DNA of 64,000 bases from Marinobacter bohaiensis (lineage in GTDB: Bacteria > Pseudomonadota > Gammaproteobacteria > Pseudomonadales > Oleiphilaceae), in the NCBI RefSeq assembly GCF_003258515.1, contig NZ_QGEH01000001.1, positions 1,736,001 to 1,800,000 of the forward strand, read 5' to 3'. Numbering within the stretch: the stretch's first letter is position 1; every line of letters begins with the position of its first letter. Made by a program: the position numbers and the translations under genes. Below, piece by piece: positions 20,257 through 30,329 of this stretch. The notes beneath the pieces are model-generated. The model was given only the letters and a program-made list of their open reading frames with translations, ran no database searches and was not told where the DNA came from.

Positions 20257-21462
20257 ATGGCATTGAAAGAATTTCTCCACGGTATCGAGCACCACTTCGA
20301 GAAAGGTGGTAAGTACGAGCGCTGGTACGCGCTTTACGAAGCGGTCGACACGATCTTCTATACGCCGCCGTCGGTGACGTCCACGACGTCCCACGTGCGT
20401 GACGGTATCGACCTGAAACGCATCATGATCACCGTCTGGTTCTGCGTCTGGCCGGCCATGTTCTTCGGTATGTGGAACATCGGTTACCAGGCCAATACCG
20501 TTCTCGCTGCCAACCCGGATGCCCTGATGGGCGACGGTGGCCTGCGCACGGCGTTCATTTCGGCGCTGGCCGGCAACGATCCGGGCTCGATCTGGGACAA
20601 CCTGGTCTACGGTGCGGCTTATTTCATCCCGGTTTACGCCGTTACTTTCGTGGTCGGTGGTTTCTGGGAAGTGCTGTTCGCAACGGTGCGTCGCCATGAA
20701 GTCAACGAAGGTTTCTTCGTGACTTCGATCCTGTTCGCGCTGATCTGCCCGCCCACCATCCCGCTGTGGCAGGTGGCGCTGGGCATCACCTTCGGTGTGG
20801 TGATCGGTAAGGAAGTGTTTGGCGGTACCGGCAAGAACTTCCTGAACCCGGCCCTGACCGGTCGTGCTTTCCTGTACTTCGCCTACCCGGCGCAGATCTC
20901 CGGTGACACGGTGTGGACCGCGGTCGACGGGTTCAGCGGTGCCACGGCCCTGAGTGTGGCTGCCAACGGTGGTATGGAAGCGCTGCAGCAGTCCATGACC
21001 TGGATGCAGGCGTTCCTGGGTACGATCCAGGGGTCCATGGGTGAAACCTCGACGCTGGCCATCCTGATTGGCGGTGCGGTCCTGCTGGTGATGAAAATTG
21101 CCTCCTACCGGATCGTGGGCGGTGTCCTGATCGGCATGATCGGTACCACGTTGCTGCTCAATGCGGTGGGATCGGACACCAATCCGATGTTCGAGGTGCC
21201 GCCCCAATGGCATCTGGTGATCGGTGGCTTTGCCTTTGGCATGATGTTCATGGCGACGGACCCGGTATCCGCAGCGATGACCAACACGGGTAAATGGTCG
21301 TTCGGCATTCTGGTCGGCCTGATGACCGTGCTCATTCGCGTGGTCAACCCGGCCTTCCCGGAAGGCATCATGCTCGCCATCCTGTTCGCTAACCTGTTTG
21401 CCCCGCTGATGGATCATTTCGTCGTGCAGGCCAACATCAAACGGAGGCTCGCCCGTGGCTAA
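20257..21462 (+). CDS. nqrB: Na+-translocating NADH:quinone reductase subunit B
   Basis: 401 aa membrane subunit with about 10 hydrophobic helices. The FMN attachment motif SGAT lies in GFSGATALS, with the acceptor Thr at about residue 230. It also binds riboflavin and forms part of the Na+ channel with NqrD/E. The N-terminal amphipathic segment [20 protein letters not shown] is family-typical. The 3' end overlaps nqrC by 8 bases, indicating translational coupling. The covalent flavin requires ApbE, encoded downstream in the same cluster. Confidence 0.96.
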   Translation: MALKEFLHGIEHHFEKGGKYERWYALYEAVDTIFYTPPSVTSTTSHVRDGIDLKRIMITVWFCVWPAMFFGMWNIGYQANTVLAANPDALMGDGGLRTAFISALAGNDPGSIWDNLVYGAAYFIPVYAVTFVVGGFWEVLFATVRRHEVNEGFFVTSILFALICPPTIPLWQVALGITFGVVIGKEVFGGTGKNFLNPALTGRAFLYFAYPAQISGDTVWTAVDGFSGATALSVAANGGMEALQQSMTWMQAFLGTIQGSMGETSTLAILIGGAVLLVMKIASYRIVGGVLIGMIGTTLLLNAVGSDTNPMFEVPPQWHLVIGGFAFGMMFMATDPVSAAMTNTGKWSFGILVGLMTVLIRVVNPAFPEGIMLAILFANLFAPLMDHFVVQANIKRRLARG

Positions 21463-22258
21463 GAAAAAGGAAACCGTATCCCGCACGGTTATCGTAGCCC
21501 TGGCGCTGTGCATCGTCTGTTCCGTCGTGGTGTCTTCCGCGGCGGTCATACTCAAGCCGGCCCAGGTGACCAACCGTAACCTCGATATGAAAACCAACAT
21601 CCTGGCCGCGGCCGGGATGCTCGAGCCGGGCGCGACTCCGGACCAGATTGAGGAACAGTTCCAGCGATTTGACGTCAGGCTCGTGGATCTGGAATCTGGT
21701 GACTACGTTGACGCCGATTCCATCGGCCTGAACGACGCGATGAAGTACGACCAGTACAAGGCGGCTTCCGATCCGTCCATGTCCGAGAACATCCCCGCGT
21801 CGGAGGATGTGGCCGGCATCAAGCGTCAGGCGGACATTGCGAAGGTCTTCGTGCTGGAAGAAGACGGCAATCTCAAGCGAGTGGTGCTGCCGATCCACGG
21901 CTACGGCCTGTGGTCCACCCTCTACGGTTTCGTATCGCTGGAAGGGGATGCCAACACCATCGAGGGCCTGGGGTTCTATGCGCACGCCGAGACCCCGGGT
22001 CTGGGTGGCGAAGTGGACAATCCCAAGTGGAAATCGCAGTGGGTTGGCAAGAAGGTCTACGGCGACAATCTCGAGACGCCAGAGATCCAGCTGGTCAAGG
22101 GCGGTGTCGACGCCAACGCGGCGGACAAGGAGCACAAGGTCGATGCCCTGTCCGGTGCAACGCTGACCAGCCGCGGTGTACAGCATCTGGTCAACTTCTG
22201 GATGAGCGAGCGTGGTTTCGCGCCCTACCTGAACAAGCTTCGTAAAGGGGAGGTCTGA
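21455..22258 (+). CDS. nqrC: Na+-translocating NADH:quinone reductase subunit C
   Basis: 267 aa with one N-terminal transmembrane helix (about 10-33) and a periplasmic FMN-binding domain. The flavinylation motif [12 protein letters not shown] places the acceptor Thr at about residue 236. Start is GTG 21455 inside the end of nqrB, with GGAGG just upstream. It passes electrons between the iron-sulfur centre in NqrD/E and the FMN of NqrB. Two bases separate it from nqrD. Confidence 0.95.
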   Translation: MAKKKETVSRTVIVALALCIVCSVVVSSAAVILKPAQVTNRNLDMKTNILAAAGMLEPGATPDQIEEQFQRFDVRLVDLESGDYVDADSIGLNDAMKYDQYKAASDPSMSENIPASEDVAGIKRQADIAKVFVLEEDGNLKRVVLPIHGYGLWSTLYGFVSLEGDANTIEGLGFYAHAETPGLGGEVDNPKWKSQWVGKKVYGDNLETPEIQLVKGGVDANAADKEHKVDALSGATLTSRGVQHLVNFWMSERGFAPYLNKLRKGEV

Positions 22259-22260
22259 CG

Positions 22261-22926
22261 GTGGCGGACGTTTCAGCTAAGCAGGTTCTGTTTGAACCGA
22301 TCTTCAATAACAACCCCATCGCTCTGCAGATCCTGGGGATCTGCTCGGCGCTGGCGGTCACCAGCAGCCTGAGTGTCACCATGGTTATGTGTGCCTCGGT
22401 GATTGCGGTTACCGCGTTTTCCAACCTCTTTGTTTCTGTGGTGCGTTCTCAGATCCCGAACAGCATCCGGATCATTGTGCAGATGACCATCATTGCCTCG
22501 CTGGTTATCGTCGTGGACCAGATACTCAAGGCCTACGCCTATGAGATCAGCAAGCAGCTGTCGGTCTTCGTTGGCCTGATCATCACCAACTGTATCGTCA
22601 TGGGCCGCGCAGAGGGCTTTGCGATGCAGAACGGGCCGCTGCTCAGCTTCCTCGATGGCATCGGTAACGGCCTGGGCTACTCGGTCATGCTGATCGTGAT
22701 TGCCTTCTTCCGTGAACTGCTGGGCTCCGGCTCGCTGTTCGGTGTGGCCCTGATGCCGGTGGTCAATGATGGTGGCTGGTATGTGCCCAACGGCCTGATG
22801 CTGCTGCCGCCGAGCGCGTTCTTCATCATCGGCCTGGCGATCTGGGGGCTGCGCGCCTGGAAACCGGATCAGGTTGAGGCGCCGGACTACCGGATGTCCC
22901 GTCAAAGCACCAAGGAGGCCTTCTGA
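22261..22926 (+). CDS. nqrD: Na+-translocating NADH:quinone reductase subunit D
   Basis: 221 aa integral membrane subunit with about six helices, homologous to Rnf[19 protein letters not shown] near the N-terminus includes the conserved Cys that helps ligate the membrane [2Fe-2S] centre shared with NqrE; a second Cys is in the [15 protein letters not shown] segment. Start is GTG 22261 after GGGGAGG. The stop overlaps the nqrE start (TGATG), typical of this operon. Confidence 0.95.
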   Translation: MADVSAKQVLFEPIFNNNPIALQILGICSALAVTSSLSVTMVMCASVIAVTAFSNLFVSVVRSQIPNSIRIIVQMTIIASLVIVVDQILKAYAYEISKQLSVFVGLIITNCIVMGRAEGFAMQNGPLLSFLDGIGNGLGYSVMLIVIAFFRELLGSGSLFGVALMPVVNDGGWYVPNGLMLLPPSAFFIIGLAIWGLRAWKPDQVEAPDYRMSRQSTKEAF

Positions 22927-23534
22927 TGGAACACTATATCAGTCTGATCCTGAAGGCCGTCTTTGTTGAGAACATGGCGCTGGCCTTCTTCCTGGGGATG
23001 TGTACGTTCCTGGCGATCTCCAAGAAGGTCGAGGCGGCTCTGGGGCTGGGCATTGCGGTCATCGTGGTGCTGACCCTGACGGTTCCGGTCAACAACCTGA
23101 TCTACAACAATGTTCTGCGTGAAGGCGCGCTGGCCTGGGCCGGCCTGCCGGAAGTGGATCTGAGCTTCCTGGGACTGTTGACCTATATCGGCGTGATTGC
23201 GGCGATGGTCCAGATCATGGAAATGATCCTCGACAAGTACATTCCGGCGCTCTATGCCGCGCTGGGTGTGTTCCTGCCGCTGATTACCGTCAACTGCGCC
23301 ATCATGGGGGCGTCCCTGTTCATGGTGGAGCGGGACTACACCTTTGGTGAGAGTCTGGTTTACGGTTTCGGCGCCGGTCTGGGTTGGGCCCTGGCCATCG
23401 TGGCGCTGGCGGGGATCCGTGAAAAGCTGAAGTACAGCGATGTGCCTGAAGGCCTGCGTGGCCTGGGCATCACCTTCATCACCGTTGGGCTGATGTCGCT
23501 GGGCTTCATGTCGTTTTCCGGTATTTCCCTGTAA
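22926..23534 (+). CDS. nqrE: Na+-translocating NADH:quinone reductase subunit E
   Basis: 202 aa integral membrane subunit, homologous to RnfA, inverted in topology relative to NqrD. Conserved cysteines are in [17 protein letters not shown] (about residue 26) and [11 protein letters not shown] (about 120) and complete the intramembrane iron-sulfur site. It begins by overlapping nqrD by one base. 36 bases separate it from nqrF. Confidence 0.95.
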   Translation: MEHYISLILKAVFVENMALAFFLGMCTFLAISKKVEAALGLGIAVIVVLTLTVPVNNLIYNNVLREGALAWAGLPEVDLSFLGLLTYIGVIAAMVQIMEMILDKYIPALYAALGVFLPLITVNCAIMGASLFMVERDYTFGESLVYGFGAGLGWALAIVALAGIREKLKYSDVPEGLRGLGITFITVGLMSLGFMSFSGISL

Positions 23535-23570
23535 TCACCCGGTAACGGATAACAAGATTGAGGCGAGACC

Positions 23571-24797
23571 ATGAATACTGAAATCATTCTCGGCGTGGTC
23601 ATGTTTACCGTCATCGTGCTCGCACTGGTGGCGGTGATCCTGGCAGCGCGGTCCAGGCTGGTGAGCACCGGCGACGTGACCATCGAGATCAACGATGATC
23701 CCGAGCATACCCTGAAGACCGAAGCCGGCGGCAAGCTGCTCGGCACCCTGGCCGGTAACGGCATCTTCCTGTCCTCCGCCTGTGGCGGCGGCGGTACCTG
23801 CGCCCAGTGCAAGTGCAAGGTGTTTGACGGTGGTGGCTCCATGCTGCCTACCGAGAAGACGCACTTCACCAACCGCGAAGAGCGGGAGGGCTGGCGCCTG
23901 TCCTGCCAGGTTCCGGTCAAGCAGGATATGAAAATCGAGGTGCCGGAAGAGTTCTTCGGCGTGAAGAAGTGGGAGTGCGAGGTGGTGTCGAACCACAACG
24001 TCGCCACCTTCATCAAGGAACTGGTGCTGAAGCTTCCGGAAGGCGAGGAAGTGGACTTCCGTGCCGGCGGCTATGTGCAGCTTGAGTGTCCTCCGTATGA
24101 AATCAACTTCAAGGATTTCAACATCGAGGAAGAGTTCCACGAGGATTGGGACAAGCACGACATCTGGCGCTACAAGGCCGTGAACAAGGAAGACGTGGTG
24201 CGGGCCTATTCCATGGCCAACTACCCGGAAGAGAAGGGTGTTCTGAAGTTCAACATCCGGATTGCGACGCCGCCGCCGGGTTCTGATCACCCGCCGGGCC
24301 TGATGTCGAGCTATGTGTTCGACCTCAAGCCGGGTGACAAGGTCACTGTGTTCGGTCCGTTCGGTGAGTTCTTCGCCAAGAAAACCGACGCGGAAATGGT
24401 CTTTATTGGTGGTGGTGCCGGCATGGCGCCGATGCGCTCCCACATCTTCGACCAGCTCAAGCGCCTGAACTCAGACCGGAAGATCAGCTTCTGGTACGGC
24501 GCCCGAAGCGTGCGCGAAATGTTCTACGTCGAGGACTTCGACCAACTGGCCGAGGAGAACGACAATTTCGAGTGGCACGTCGCGCTGTCCGATGCGTTGC
24601 CGGAGGACAACTGGGAAGGCCCGATCGGGTTCATCCACAACGTACTCTATGACCAGTACCTCAAGGACCATCCGGCTCCCGAGGACTGCGAGTACTACAT
24701 GTGTGGACCGCCCATCATGAACGCCTCGGTCATCAAGATGCTGAAGGACCTGGGTGTGGAAGACGAGAACATCATGCTGGATGACTTCGGGGGCTGA
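23571..24797 (+). CDS. nqrF: Na+-translocating NADH:quinone reductase subunit F (NADH dehydrogenase)
   Basis: 408 aa electron-entry subunit. One N-terminal membrane helix (about 5-25), a plant-type ferredoxin domain with cysteines in [16 protein letters not shown] (about 65-80) and a fourth in SCQVPV (about 111), then a ferredoxin-reductase module: FAD-binding [11 protein letters not shown] (about 210), NADH-binding [12 protein letters not shown] (about 281) and CGPPIM. The C-terminal DFGG is conserved. It accepts hydride from NADH on the cytoplasmic side. Ribosome site is GAGG before ATG 23571. Confidence 0.96.
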   Translation: MNTEIILGVVMFTVIVLALVAVILAARSRLVSTGDVTIEINDDPEHTLKTEAGGKLLGTLAGNGIFLSSACGGGGTCAQCKCKVFDGGGSMLPTEKTHFTNREEREGWRLSCQVPVKQDMKIEVPEEFFGVKKWECEVVSNHNVATFIKELVLKLPEGEEVDFRAGGYVQLECPPYEINFKDFNIEEEFHEDWDKHDIWRYKAVNKEDVVRAYSMANYPEEKGVLKFNIRIATPPPGSDHPPGLMSSYVFDLKPGDKVTVFGPFGEFFAKKTDAEMVFIGGGAGMAPMRSHIFDQLKRLNSDRKISFWYGARSVREMFYVEDFDQLAEENDNFEWHVALSDALPEDNWEGPIGFIHNVLYDQYLKDHPAPEDCEYYMCGPPIMNASVIKMLKDLGVEDENIMLDDFGG

Positions 24798-24806
24798 CGC
24801 GACTGC

Positions 24807-25838
24807 ATGAAATCCCGCATGATTGGGCCCGCCTTGGTGGCGCTGCTGTGCAGCGTCGCCCTGGCGGGCTGTTCGTTTGAGTCGGACCCGGAAATCTGGG
24901 AACTCAATGGGCCGGTATTCGGCACGCAGTATCATATCAAGGTGGTGATGCCCGGGGACGAGGACCGCCTGGAGGACCTGGAAAGCGGCATCGAACAGGC
25001 GCTCGACAGCGTCGATGCGTCCATGTCCACCTGGCGTGACGATTCCGAGCTGTCCCGTTTCAACCGGAGCCAGAACAAAAGCCAGTGGTTTGAGGTATCC
25101 GGCCCGTTGTTCGAAGTGCTCAACGAAGCGCATCGGGTCAGCGACCTGAGCGGCGGCGCGTTTGATGTCACGATCGGCCCGGTGGTCAATCTCTGGGGTT
25201 TCGGTCCGGAGGCGCGTCCTGAAACCGTGCCGGAGCCGGAAGTCCTGGCCCAACGCCTGTCCGAGGTGGGTTACGATAAGCTGCAGCTTCGTTCGGCGCC
25301 ACCGGCGATCCGGTCGGATTATCCGCTCTACCTGGACCTGTCGGCCATTGCCAAGGGTTACGGTGTGGATGCCGTGGCACGCTTCCTCGACAGTCAGGAA
25401 GTGAAGGCTTACCTGGTGGAAATTGGCGGCGAAGTGAACACCAAAGGGCGCAAGCCCGATGGTGACGCCTGGCGCCTGGCCATTGAGAAACCGACGTCCG
25501 GCGAGCGCAGTATCCAGCGCATCGTGGCTCTGGACAATCGCGCGATGGCGACATCCGGCGATTACCGGAACTATTACGAAGTCGATGGTCACCGATACTC
25601 CCACACCATCAATCCCAACACCGGCAAGCCCATCAGCCACAAGCTGGCCTCGGTATCGGTGATCACGGAACAATGCATGAGCGCGGATGCCATGGCGACG
25701 GCGCTTAATGTGATGGGGGAGGACAAGGGCTATGCATTTGCAGTGAAGCACGACATCGCCGCATACTTTATCTATCGAGGGGAAGACGGGTTTGAAACGA
25801 AGTACACCCCGGCTTTCTCATCGTACCTGATCGATTAA
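24807..25838 (+). CDS. apbE: FAD:protein FMN transferase (lipoprotein)
   Basis: 343 aa ApbE. A lipoprotein signal with lipobox LAGC (Cys 22) anchors it to the membrane on the periplasmic side. FGTQYHIKVV, SELSRFNRS, GAFDVTIGPVVNLWGFG, DLSAIAKGYGVD and the Mg2+-site region IDPNTG-like SHTINPNTGKPISHKLASVSV are family blocks. It transfers FMN from FAD to Thr of NqrB and NqrC. It begins 9 bases after nqrF and 13 bases precede nqrM, so all maturation factors are co-transcribed with the complex. Confidence 0.95.
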   Translation: MKSRMIGPALVALLCSVALAGCSFESDPEIWELNGPVFGTQYHIKVVMPGDEDRLEDLESGIEQALDSVDASMSTWRDDSELSRFNRSQNKSQWFEVSGPLFEVLNEAHRVSDLSGGAFDVTIGPVVNLWGFGPEARPETVPEPEVLAQRLSEVGYDKLQLRSAPPAIRSDYPLYLDLSAIAKGYGVDAVARFLDSQEVKAYLVEIGGEVNTKGRKPDGDAWRLAIEKPTSGERSIQRIVALDNRAMATSGDYRNYYEVDGHRYSHTINPNTGKPISHKLASVSVITEQCMSADAMATALNVMGEDKGYAFAVKHDIAAYFIYRGEDGFETKYTPAFSSYLID

Positions 25839-25851
25839 CGGAGGTTAGGTC

Positions 25852-26097
25852 ATGGGTACTTTTTTATTGGTCCTGGCTATTTTTGCCATTCTCCTGGCCG
25901 GGATGTCGATCGGTGTGATCATGGGTCGCAAGCCGATCAGCGGCACCTGCGGCGGACTGGGGGCCATGGGTATTGATGGCGCCTGCGAAATTTGTGGCGG
26001 TGACCGCAACAAGTGCGAAGAAGAAAACGACCGCACTGCAGCGGCCTCGGGCCAAACTCTGGCCTATGACGCTACCCAGGGGAAAGAGGCGCGCTGA
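25852..26097 (+). CDS. nqrM: Na+-NQR maturation protein NqrM
   Basis: 81 aa. One transmembrane helix at residues 3-23 followed by a short domain with four cysteines (CGG near 34, CEIC near 46-49, KC near 57). Vibrio NqrM (DUF539) is needed to insert the membrane iron-sulfur centre between NqrD and NqrE, and these Cys are conserved. GGAGG precedes the ATG. As last gene of the nqr cluster its position agrees with the known role. The tail after residue 60 is variable and Ala/Glu-rich. Confidence 0.9.
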   Translation: MGTFLLVLAIFAILLAGMSIGVIMGRKPISGTCGGLGAMGIDGACEICGGDRNKCEEENDRTAAASGQTLAYDATQGKEAR

Positions 26098-26104
26098 GCG
26101 CGCT

Positions 26105-26135
26105 GCCCCTGATCCGATAGCTGGCCGTCAGGGGC
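26105..26135 (+). terminator. Hairpin after nqrM, possible operon end
   Basis: 8-bp inverted repeat GCCCCTGA/TCAGGGGC with a 15-base loop, 8 bases past the nqrM stop. No T-run follows, so it may protect the 3' end or assist Rho rather than terminate by itself. Confidence 0.35.
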
Positions 26136-26355
26136 CGGCTTGCTGCCACCCGGCAGGTTGAGATGGGTCATCCCAATGGCCGTTTGTCCGTATTTTCCTG
26201 CGGGCCTGCTACCCTGACAATCAGATAATCAACAGCGTTCCCCCGTGTGTAGCCGTGCCAGGGCCCGACTTCTGGATAGCGTCGAGCCCTGCGTCACCCT
26301 TCTTACGTCCGGGGAACCGAGAAGTCACGATGGAGTAAGAGGAGTCACTGCGGGT

Positions 26356-27747
26356 ATGGCAGAACATCATTATGACGTCGTTGTGATCGGCGCCGGTCCC
26401 TCCGGCGAAGGCGCGGCGATGAATGCTGCAAAGCACGGCAAGCGAGTCGCAATCGTTGAAGACAAGCCCACCGTCGGCGGCAACTGCACCCACTGGGGCA
26501 CCATTCCCTCCAAGGCTCTTCGACACTCCGTCAAACAGATCATCACCTTCAACACCAACGTCATGTTCCGGGATATCGGCGAACCGCGCTGGTTCTCGTT
26601 TCCGCGCGTTTTGCAGAATGCCGAGAAGGTGATGGGCAAGCAGGTCAAGCTGCGCACCGAATTTTACGCCCGTAACCGGGTGGATCTGTTCAACGGCCGG
26701 GCTTCATTCCTGGATGAGCATCGCCTGGAGGTGCGTGGCGGCAAGAGCGAAGAAATCCTTAACGCCAAGACGATTGTGATCGCCACCGGGTCACGCCCGT
26801 ACCTTCCGCCCGATGTGAATTTCCGTCACCACCGGATCTATAACAGCGATTCGATCCTGAAGCTTTCCCACACACCGCGCACGCTGATTATCTACGGCGC
26901 CGGTGTGATTGGCAGTGAGTACGCTTCGATCTTTGCCGGTCTGGGCGTCAAGGTAGACCTGATCAACCCGGGCAGCCGCCTGCTGTCGTTCCTGGACGAT
27001 GAAATTTCCGACGCGCTGAGCTATCACCTGCGCAACAGCGGCGTGTTGGTGCGTCACAACGAGCAGTACGAATCGGTGGAAGGGGACGACCACGGTGTGG
27101 TGCTGACCCTGCAATCCGGCAAGAAAATCCGGGCCGACGCCTTCCTCTGGTGCAATGGCCGTGCCGGCAATACGGACAAGCTGGCGCTCGACAACATTGG
27201 CCTGGAGCCCAACGGCCGCGGCCAGCTCTCCGTGGACAAGCATTACCGCACGGCGATTCCCCATATCTACGCGGCCGGGGACGTGATCGGCTGGCCCAGT
27301 CTGGCCAGTGCCGCCTACGACCAGGGGCGGTCCGCGTCTTCCGATGTCATTGGCGACGAGTACTTCCGTTTCGTGACCGACGTGCCGACCGGTATCTACA
27401 CGATTCCCGAGATCAGTTCGGTGGGCAAGACCGAGCGGGAGCTGACCGAAGCCAAGGTGCCCTACGAGGTGGGTCAGGCGTTCTTCAAGGACCTGGCGCG
27501 CGCCCAGATTACCGGCGAGGCGGTGGGGATGCTCAAGATCCTGTTCCACCGCGAGACCCGTCAGATCCTGGGTATTCACTGCTTTGGGGATCAGGCCGCC
27601 GAGATCGTGCACATCGGCCAGGCCATCATGAACCAGGAAGGTGAAGCGAACTCGCTCAATTACTTCATCAACACCACGTTCAACTACCCCACCATGGCGG
27701 AAGCCTACCGGGTGGCGGCCCTGAACGGCCTGAACCGGATCTTCTGA
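26356..27747 (+). CDS. sthA: Soluble pyridine nucleotide transhydrogenase
   Basis: 463 aa flavoprotein. FAD motif [15 protein letters not shown] at the N-terminus, then [17 protein letters not shown] (about 44-60), in which the second Cys of the disulfide reductases is missing, as expected for SthA. NAD(P) motif [14 protein letters not shown] is near 178 and the FAD ribityl Asp in [16 protein letters not shown] near 304. It moves reducing equivalents between NADPH and NADH in the cytoplasm. ATG 26356 matches the family start MAEHHYDV; a 37-residue longer frame upstream is not supported. It follows the nqr cluster by about 260 bases and likely has its own promoter. Confidence 0.95.
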   Translation: MAEHHYDVVVIGAGPSGEGAAMNAAKHGKRVAIVEDKPTVGGNCTHWGTIPSKALRHSVKQIITFNTNVMFRDIGEPRWFSFPRVLQNAEKVMGKQVKLRTEFYARNRVDLFNGRASFLDEHRLEVRGGKSEEILNAKTIVIATGSRPYLPPDVNFRHHRIYNSDSILKLSHTPRTLIIYGAGVIGSEYASIFAGLGVKVDLINPGSRLLSFLDDEISDALSYHLRNSGVLVRHNEQYESVEGDDHGVVLTLQSGKKIRADAFLWCNGRAGNTDKLALDNIGLEPNGRGQLSVDKHYRTAIPHIYAAGDVIGWPSLASAAYDQGRSASSDVIGDEYFRFVTDVPTGIYTIPEISSVGKTERELTEAKVPYEVGQAFFKDLARAQITGEAVGMLKILFHRETRQILGIHCFGDQAAEIVHIGQAIMNQEGEANSLNYFINTTFNYPTMAEAYRVAALNGLNRIF

Positions 27748-27845
27748 TCATTGTCGCCGGGGCGGCTTCCCGCTCCGGCAACGTTTCCTTTCCCGTACGC
27801 CTGTCTTGACGTGATGTCCCGCCACGCCTGATGCAAGCAAACCGC

Positions 27846-28637
27846 TCAAGTGGTGCCGGCAACGGTTTCCGGATCGCTGGCAAGCCGCTCGGGCAGTCTG
27901 GATGTGGCGATGCCCGGACGGTTCTCGAAGTACATCAGGCTGCTGGTCGGGTAGTCGGTGATGATGCTGTCGACGCCCATTTTCTCCAGTTCCAGCATGT
28001 CGTGGATGCGATTGACGGTCCACACGGAGACCTTCAGTCCGGCCTTGTGGGCCGATTCCACCAGCGCTTTCGAGCAGAGGCGGGCGTTCAGGCACAGGTA
28101 ATCGCAGTTAAGCCGCTTGGCGTTCTTGACCGGATTGGGAAAGCGCTTGTCGAACACCAGCCCGGTACGCAGCTTGCGATCGCGGCGCTTGGCTTCGCGC
28201 AGGAACCAGGTGTCCGACGAGGTGAGGGCGGCACGGTCATACCAGTGATTTTTCTGGATCAGCTCGGCCAGCCGGTTGCAGAGGATGTTCATCCGCTGTC
28301 GATCGTCGCTCTTTACCTCGAGCTGCAGGTGCATGAATTCGGGGCAGGCCGTCAGCACCTGATTCAGGCTGGGGATGCCGCAGTGGCTGGGCCAGGGCAC
28401 GGTGTTGTGGCGGGTGTCCATCTTGGCCAGCGCTTCGGCCGTCATGTCGCCAACCCGGCCGGCAACCCCGGTGGTGCGGTCGGTGGTGGTGTCGTGGATG
28501 ATGACCGGTTCGCCACTGGCGGAAAGCAGCACGTCCATCTCGAAGTGGCGGACACCATGGCTGTAGGCGTGCTTGAAACCGGGAACGGTGTTTTCCGGGG
28601 CCTCTCCCTTGGCGCCCCGATGGCCGTAAATAATCAT
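27846..28637 (-). CDS. Glycerophosphodiester phosphodiesterase
   Basis: 263 aa TIM-barrel enzyme of the GDPD family. Catalytic and metal motifs: IYGHRGAKGEAPENT (residues 3-17, both catalytic His region), FEMDVLLSASGEPVIIHD (about 31-48). QLEVKS (about 106) is the third metal-binding segment. No signal peptide, so the cytoplasmic UgpQ-like form. It hydrolyses glycerophosphodiesters to glycerol-3-phosphate and an alcohol. ATG 28637 begins with MIIYGHRG, matching the family; an 11-residue extension is possible but Cys-rich and atypical. It is downstream of the DAHP-synthase-like gene on the same strand (76 bases). Confidence 0.9.
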   Translation of the reverse strand: MIIYGHRGAKGEAPENTVPGFKHAYSHGVRHFEMDVLLSASGEPVIIHDTTTDRTTGVAGRVGDMTAEALAKMDTRHNTVPWPSHCGIPSLNQVLTACPEFMHLQLEVKSDDRQRMNILCNRLAELIQKNHWYDRAALTSSDTWFLREAKRRDRKLRTGLVFDKRFPNPVKNAKRLNCDYLCLNARLCSKALVESAHKAGLKVSVWTVNRIHDMLELEKMGVDSIITDYPTSSLMYFENRPGIATSRLPERLASDPETVAGTT

Positions 28638-28713
28638 GTGCGAAGATCCCCTGACACAAAAGACGCACAATATAATCGAGTGCGGGCCCTTGGGTATATG
28701 GCGTGGTGCAACC

Positions 28714-29820
28714 TCAGCCCGCGTAGAGGGCGCACCGTTTCTTCCAGAGTTCGTGGCAGAGCGTCATGTCCTCGATGAACCCGGGTAATTCGTCCATCAG
28801 CAGGGCCTGCGGGCCATCCACGAGGGCTTTTTCCGGCTTCGGGTGAAAATCCACCAGCACCATGTTGGCGCCGGCCACGACGCCCTGGGCAGCGGCGTGC
28901 ATGACTTCCGGAATCCCGTCCGGCGCGGAGTCCCGGCTGCCCACCGAATGCGATGGGTCCACGCAGACCGGCATGCGCGTCAGCCGCTTGACCGTCGGTA
29001 CGTGGGCGAAGTCCACCATGTTCCGGTGGGGCTGGCCGGCTTCGGTCTTCATGCCGCGCAGGCAGAAAATGACGTTGGCGTTACCTTCGCTGGCGAGGTA
29101 CTCCGCCGCATTGAGCGATTCGTTCAGCGTGATGCCGAACCCCCGCTTGAGCAGTACCGGGTAGCGTTTTTGCCGGCCGATGGCTTTCAACAGCTCGAAG
29201 TTCTGCGTGTTGCGGGTGCCTACCTGAAGCATGACGCCGGTGGGCCGGCCCAGCTTTTCCAGGCAGGTATCAATCTCCTCGATGTGGCTTTCGTGGGTGA
29301 TCTCCATCGCGATCACCCGGATGCCGTACTGGCCGGCCAGTTCGAATACGTAGGGCAGACAGGCCTGGCCGTGCCCCTGGAAGGAGTAGGGGTTGGTCCT
29401 TGGCTTGTAGGCGCCCATGCGGGTGCAGACCTGGCCGTTGGCCTGCAGGGCCTGCATCATCTGTTCCACGTGATCCGGATTGTCCACGGCGCAGAGGCCG
29501 GCGAAGATGTTGAGGTTGTCCTGATCGAAGTGAACGCCGTTGTAGGTGAAGCCGGTCTGACGCCGGTCATCCCGGTGCCGCCCGAGGATGCGGTAATCGT
29601 CGGATATACGGATGACCCGTTCGACCGCCGGCAGCGCCTCGATCTCGTCTTTATCCAGGGACTTGGTGTCGCCCAGCAGATAGACCTCGGTGAGCTTTTG
29701 GTGGGCGCCCTGGATTTCGTGGACGCGAACGCTGACGCCGGGCAGGTTTTCCAGAAATTCCAGGGTCTGGCGATAGTCCTCGCCATCCAGTGGCGTATCG
29801 GGGTGGAGAATGGCCAGCAT
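28714..29820 (-). CDS. DAHP synthase-like protein (class I-beta, KDO8PS-type barrel)
   Basis: 368 aa. An N-terminal domain of about 85 residues with ferredoxin-like pattern precedes a TIM barrel. Phosphoenolpyruvate and metal-site blocks are visible: NIFAGLCAVDN (about 107), MGAYKPRTNPYSFQGHG (about 135-151), GTRNTQNFELLKAIG (about 200), VLLKRGFG (about 222), CLRG, and DPSHSVGSRD (about 293). The reaction would be phosphoenolpyruvate plus erythrose-4-phosphate to DAHP, the first shikimate step. It resembles the Pseudomonas PA2843-type protein. Ribosome site GGGAG precedes the start. Nearby transaldolase (erythrose-4-phosphate supplier) is suggestive, but the two need not be co-regulated. Confidence 0.85.
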   Translation of the reverse strand: MLAILHPDTPLDGEDYRQTLEFLENLPGVSVRVHEIQGAHQKLTEVYLLGDTKSLDKDEIEALPAVERVIRISDDYRILGRHRDDRRQTGFTYNGVHFDQDNLNIFAGLCAVDNPDHVEQMMQALQANGQVCTRMGAYKPRTNPYSFQGHGQACLPYVFELAGQYGIRVIAMEITHESHIEEIDTCLEKLGRPTGVMLQVGTRNTQNFELLKAIGRQKRYPVLLKRGFGITLNESLNAAEYLASEGNANVIFCLRGMKTEAGQPHRNMVDFAHVPTVKRLTRMPVCVDPSHSVGSRDSAPDGIPEVMHAAAQGVVAGANMVLVDFHPKPEKALVDGPQALLMDELPGFIEDMTLCHELWKKRCALYAG

Positions 29821-29870
29821 GGCAGCTCCCTTCTTCCTTCCAGTCTTGTTTCCTTATGCTGACAGCCGGC

Positions 29871-30326
29871 TCAGGACGACATGGCCTGTTCAGCCCGGTG
29901 CCGGCATTCCATGTACTCGCGGTGGTTCAGGTGCAGTAGCTCGGCAATGCGCCGTATCAGCTGCTCCTCGTACTTGTCGATGCGCCCGTCGGCAAAGGCG
30001 ACCCGCCAGATGTTCTCGAGGATTTCCGCCTTGCCCGCCTGGTCCAGGGTGTCGTTGAGCTTCTCGGTGAACTCGTAAAGCGAGGTGGCGTCTTCGGCGT
30101 GGGCCCTGGCATCAGCCAGGATCGTCGTGGCTTCCTCGCGGGTAATGGCCTGGGAACGAAGGGCGCAGTCGATGATCGTGATCATCTCCACGTCGTCCTC
30201 GGACTGGTCGACCCGCGCCAGTTGCACCATCAGGGCGGTGGCCGCAATGGCCAGTTGCTTGGGATCATTGGGCTCCGGGACGCCGCTGGCGTCGCCGGAG
30301 AACAGCTTCTTCAATACATCGATCAT
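29871..30326 (-). CDS. TerB-like (tellurite resistance B domain) protein
   Basis: 151 aa, all-helical. The segments VDQSEDDVEMITIIDCAL and AFADGRIDKYEEQLIRRIAELLHL carry the paired acidic (D-x-D/E) helix-loop motifs of TerB-like domains. No membrane segment. Function is unknown in most genomes; a membrane-surveillance or metal-binding role is proposed for the family. ATG 30326 (TGATTGATG context) starts immediately after the tal stop; a TTG three bases upstream is also possible. It is surely co-transcribed with tal. Confidence 0.8.
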   Translation of the reverse strand: MIDVLKKLFSGDASGVPEPNDPKQLAIAATALMVQLARVDQSEDDVEMITIIDCALRSQAITREEATTILADARAHAEDATSLYEFTEKLNDTLDQAGKAEILENIWRVAFADGRIDKYEEQLIRRIAELLHLNHREYMECRHRAEQAMSS

Positions 30327-30329
30327 CAA

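Noticed and set aside
26356-27747. Dihydrolipoamide dehydrogenase or mercuric reductase
   Set aside because: Only one Cys is present at the redox site (GGNCTHWGT), the pattern of soluble transhydrogenase.
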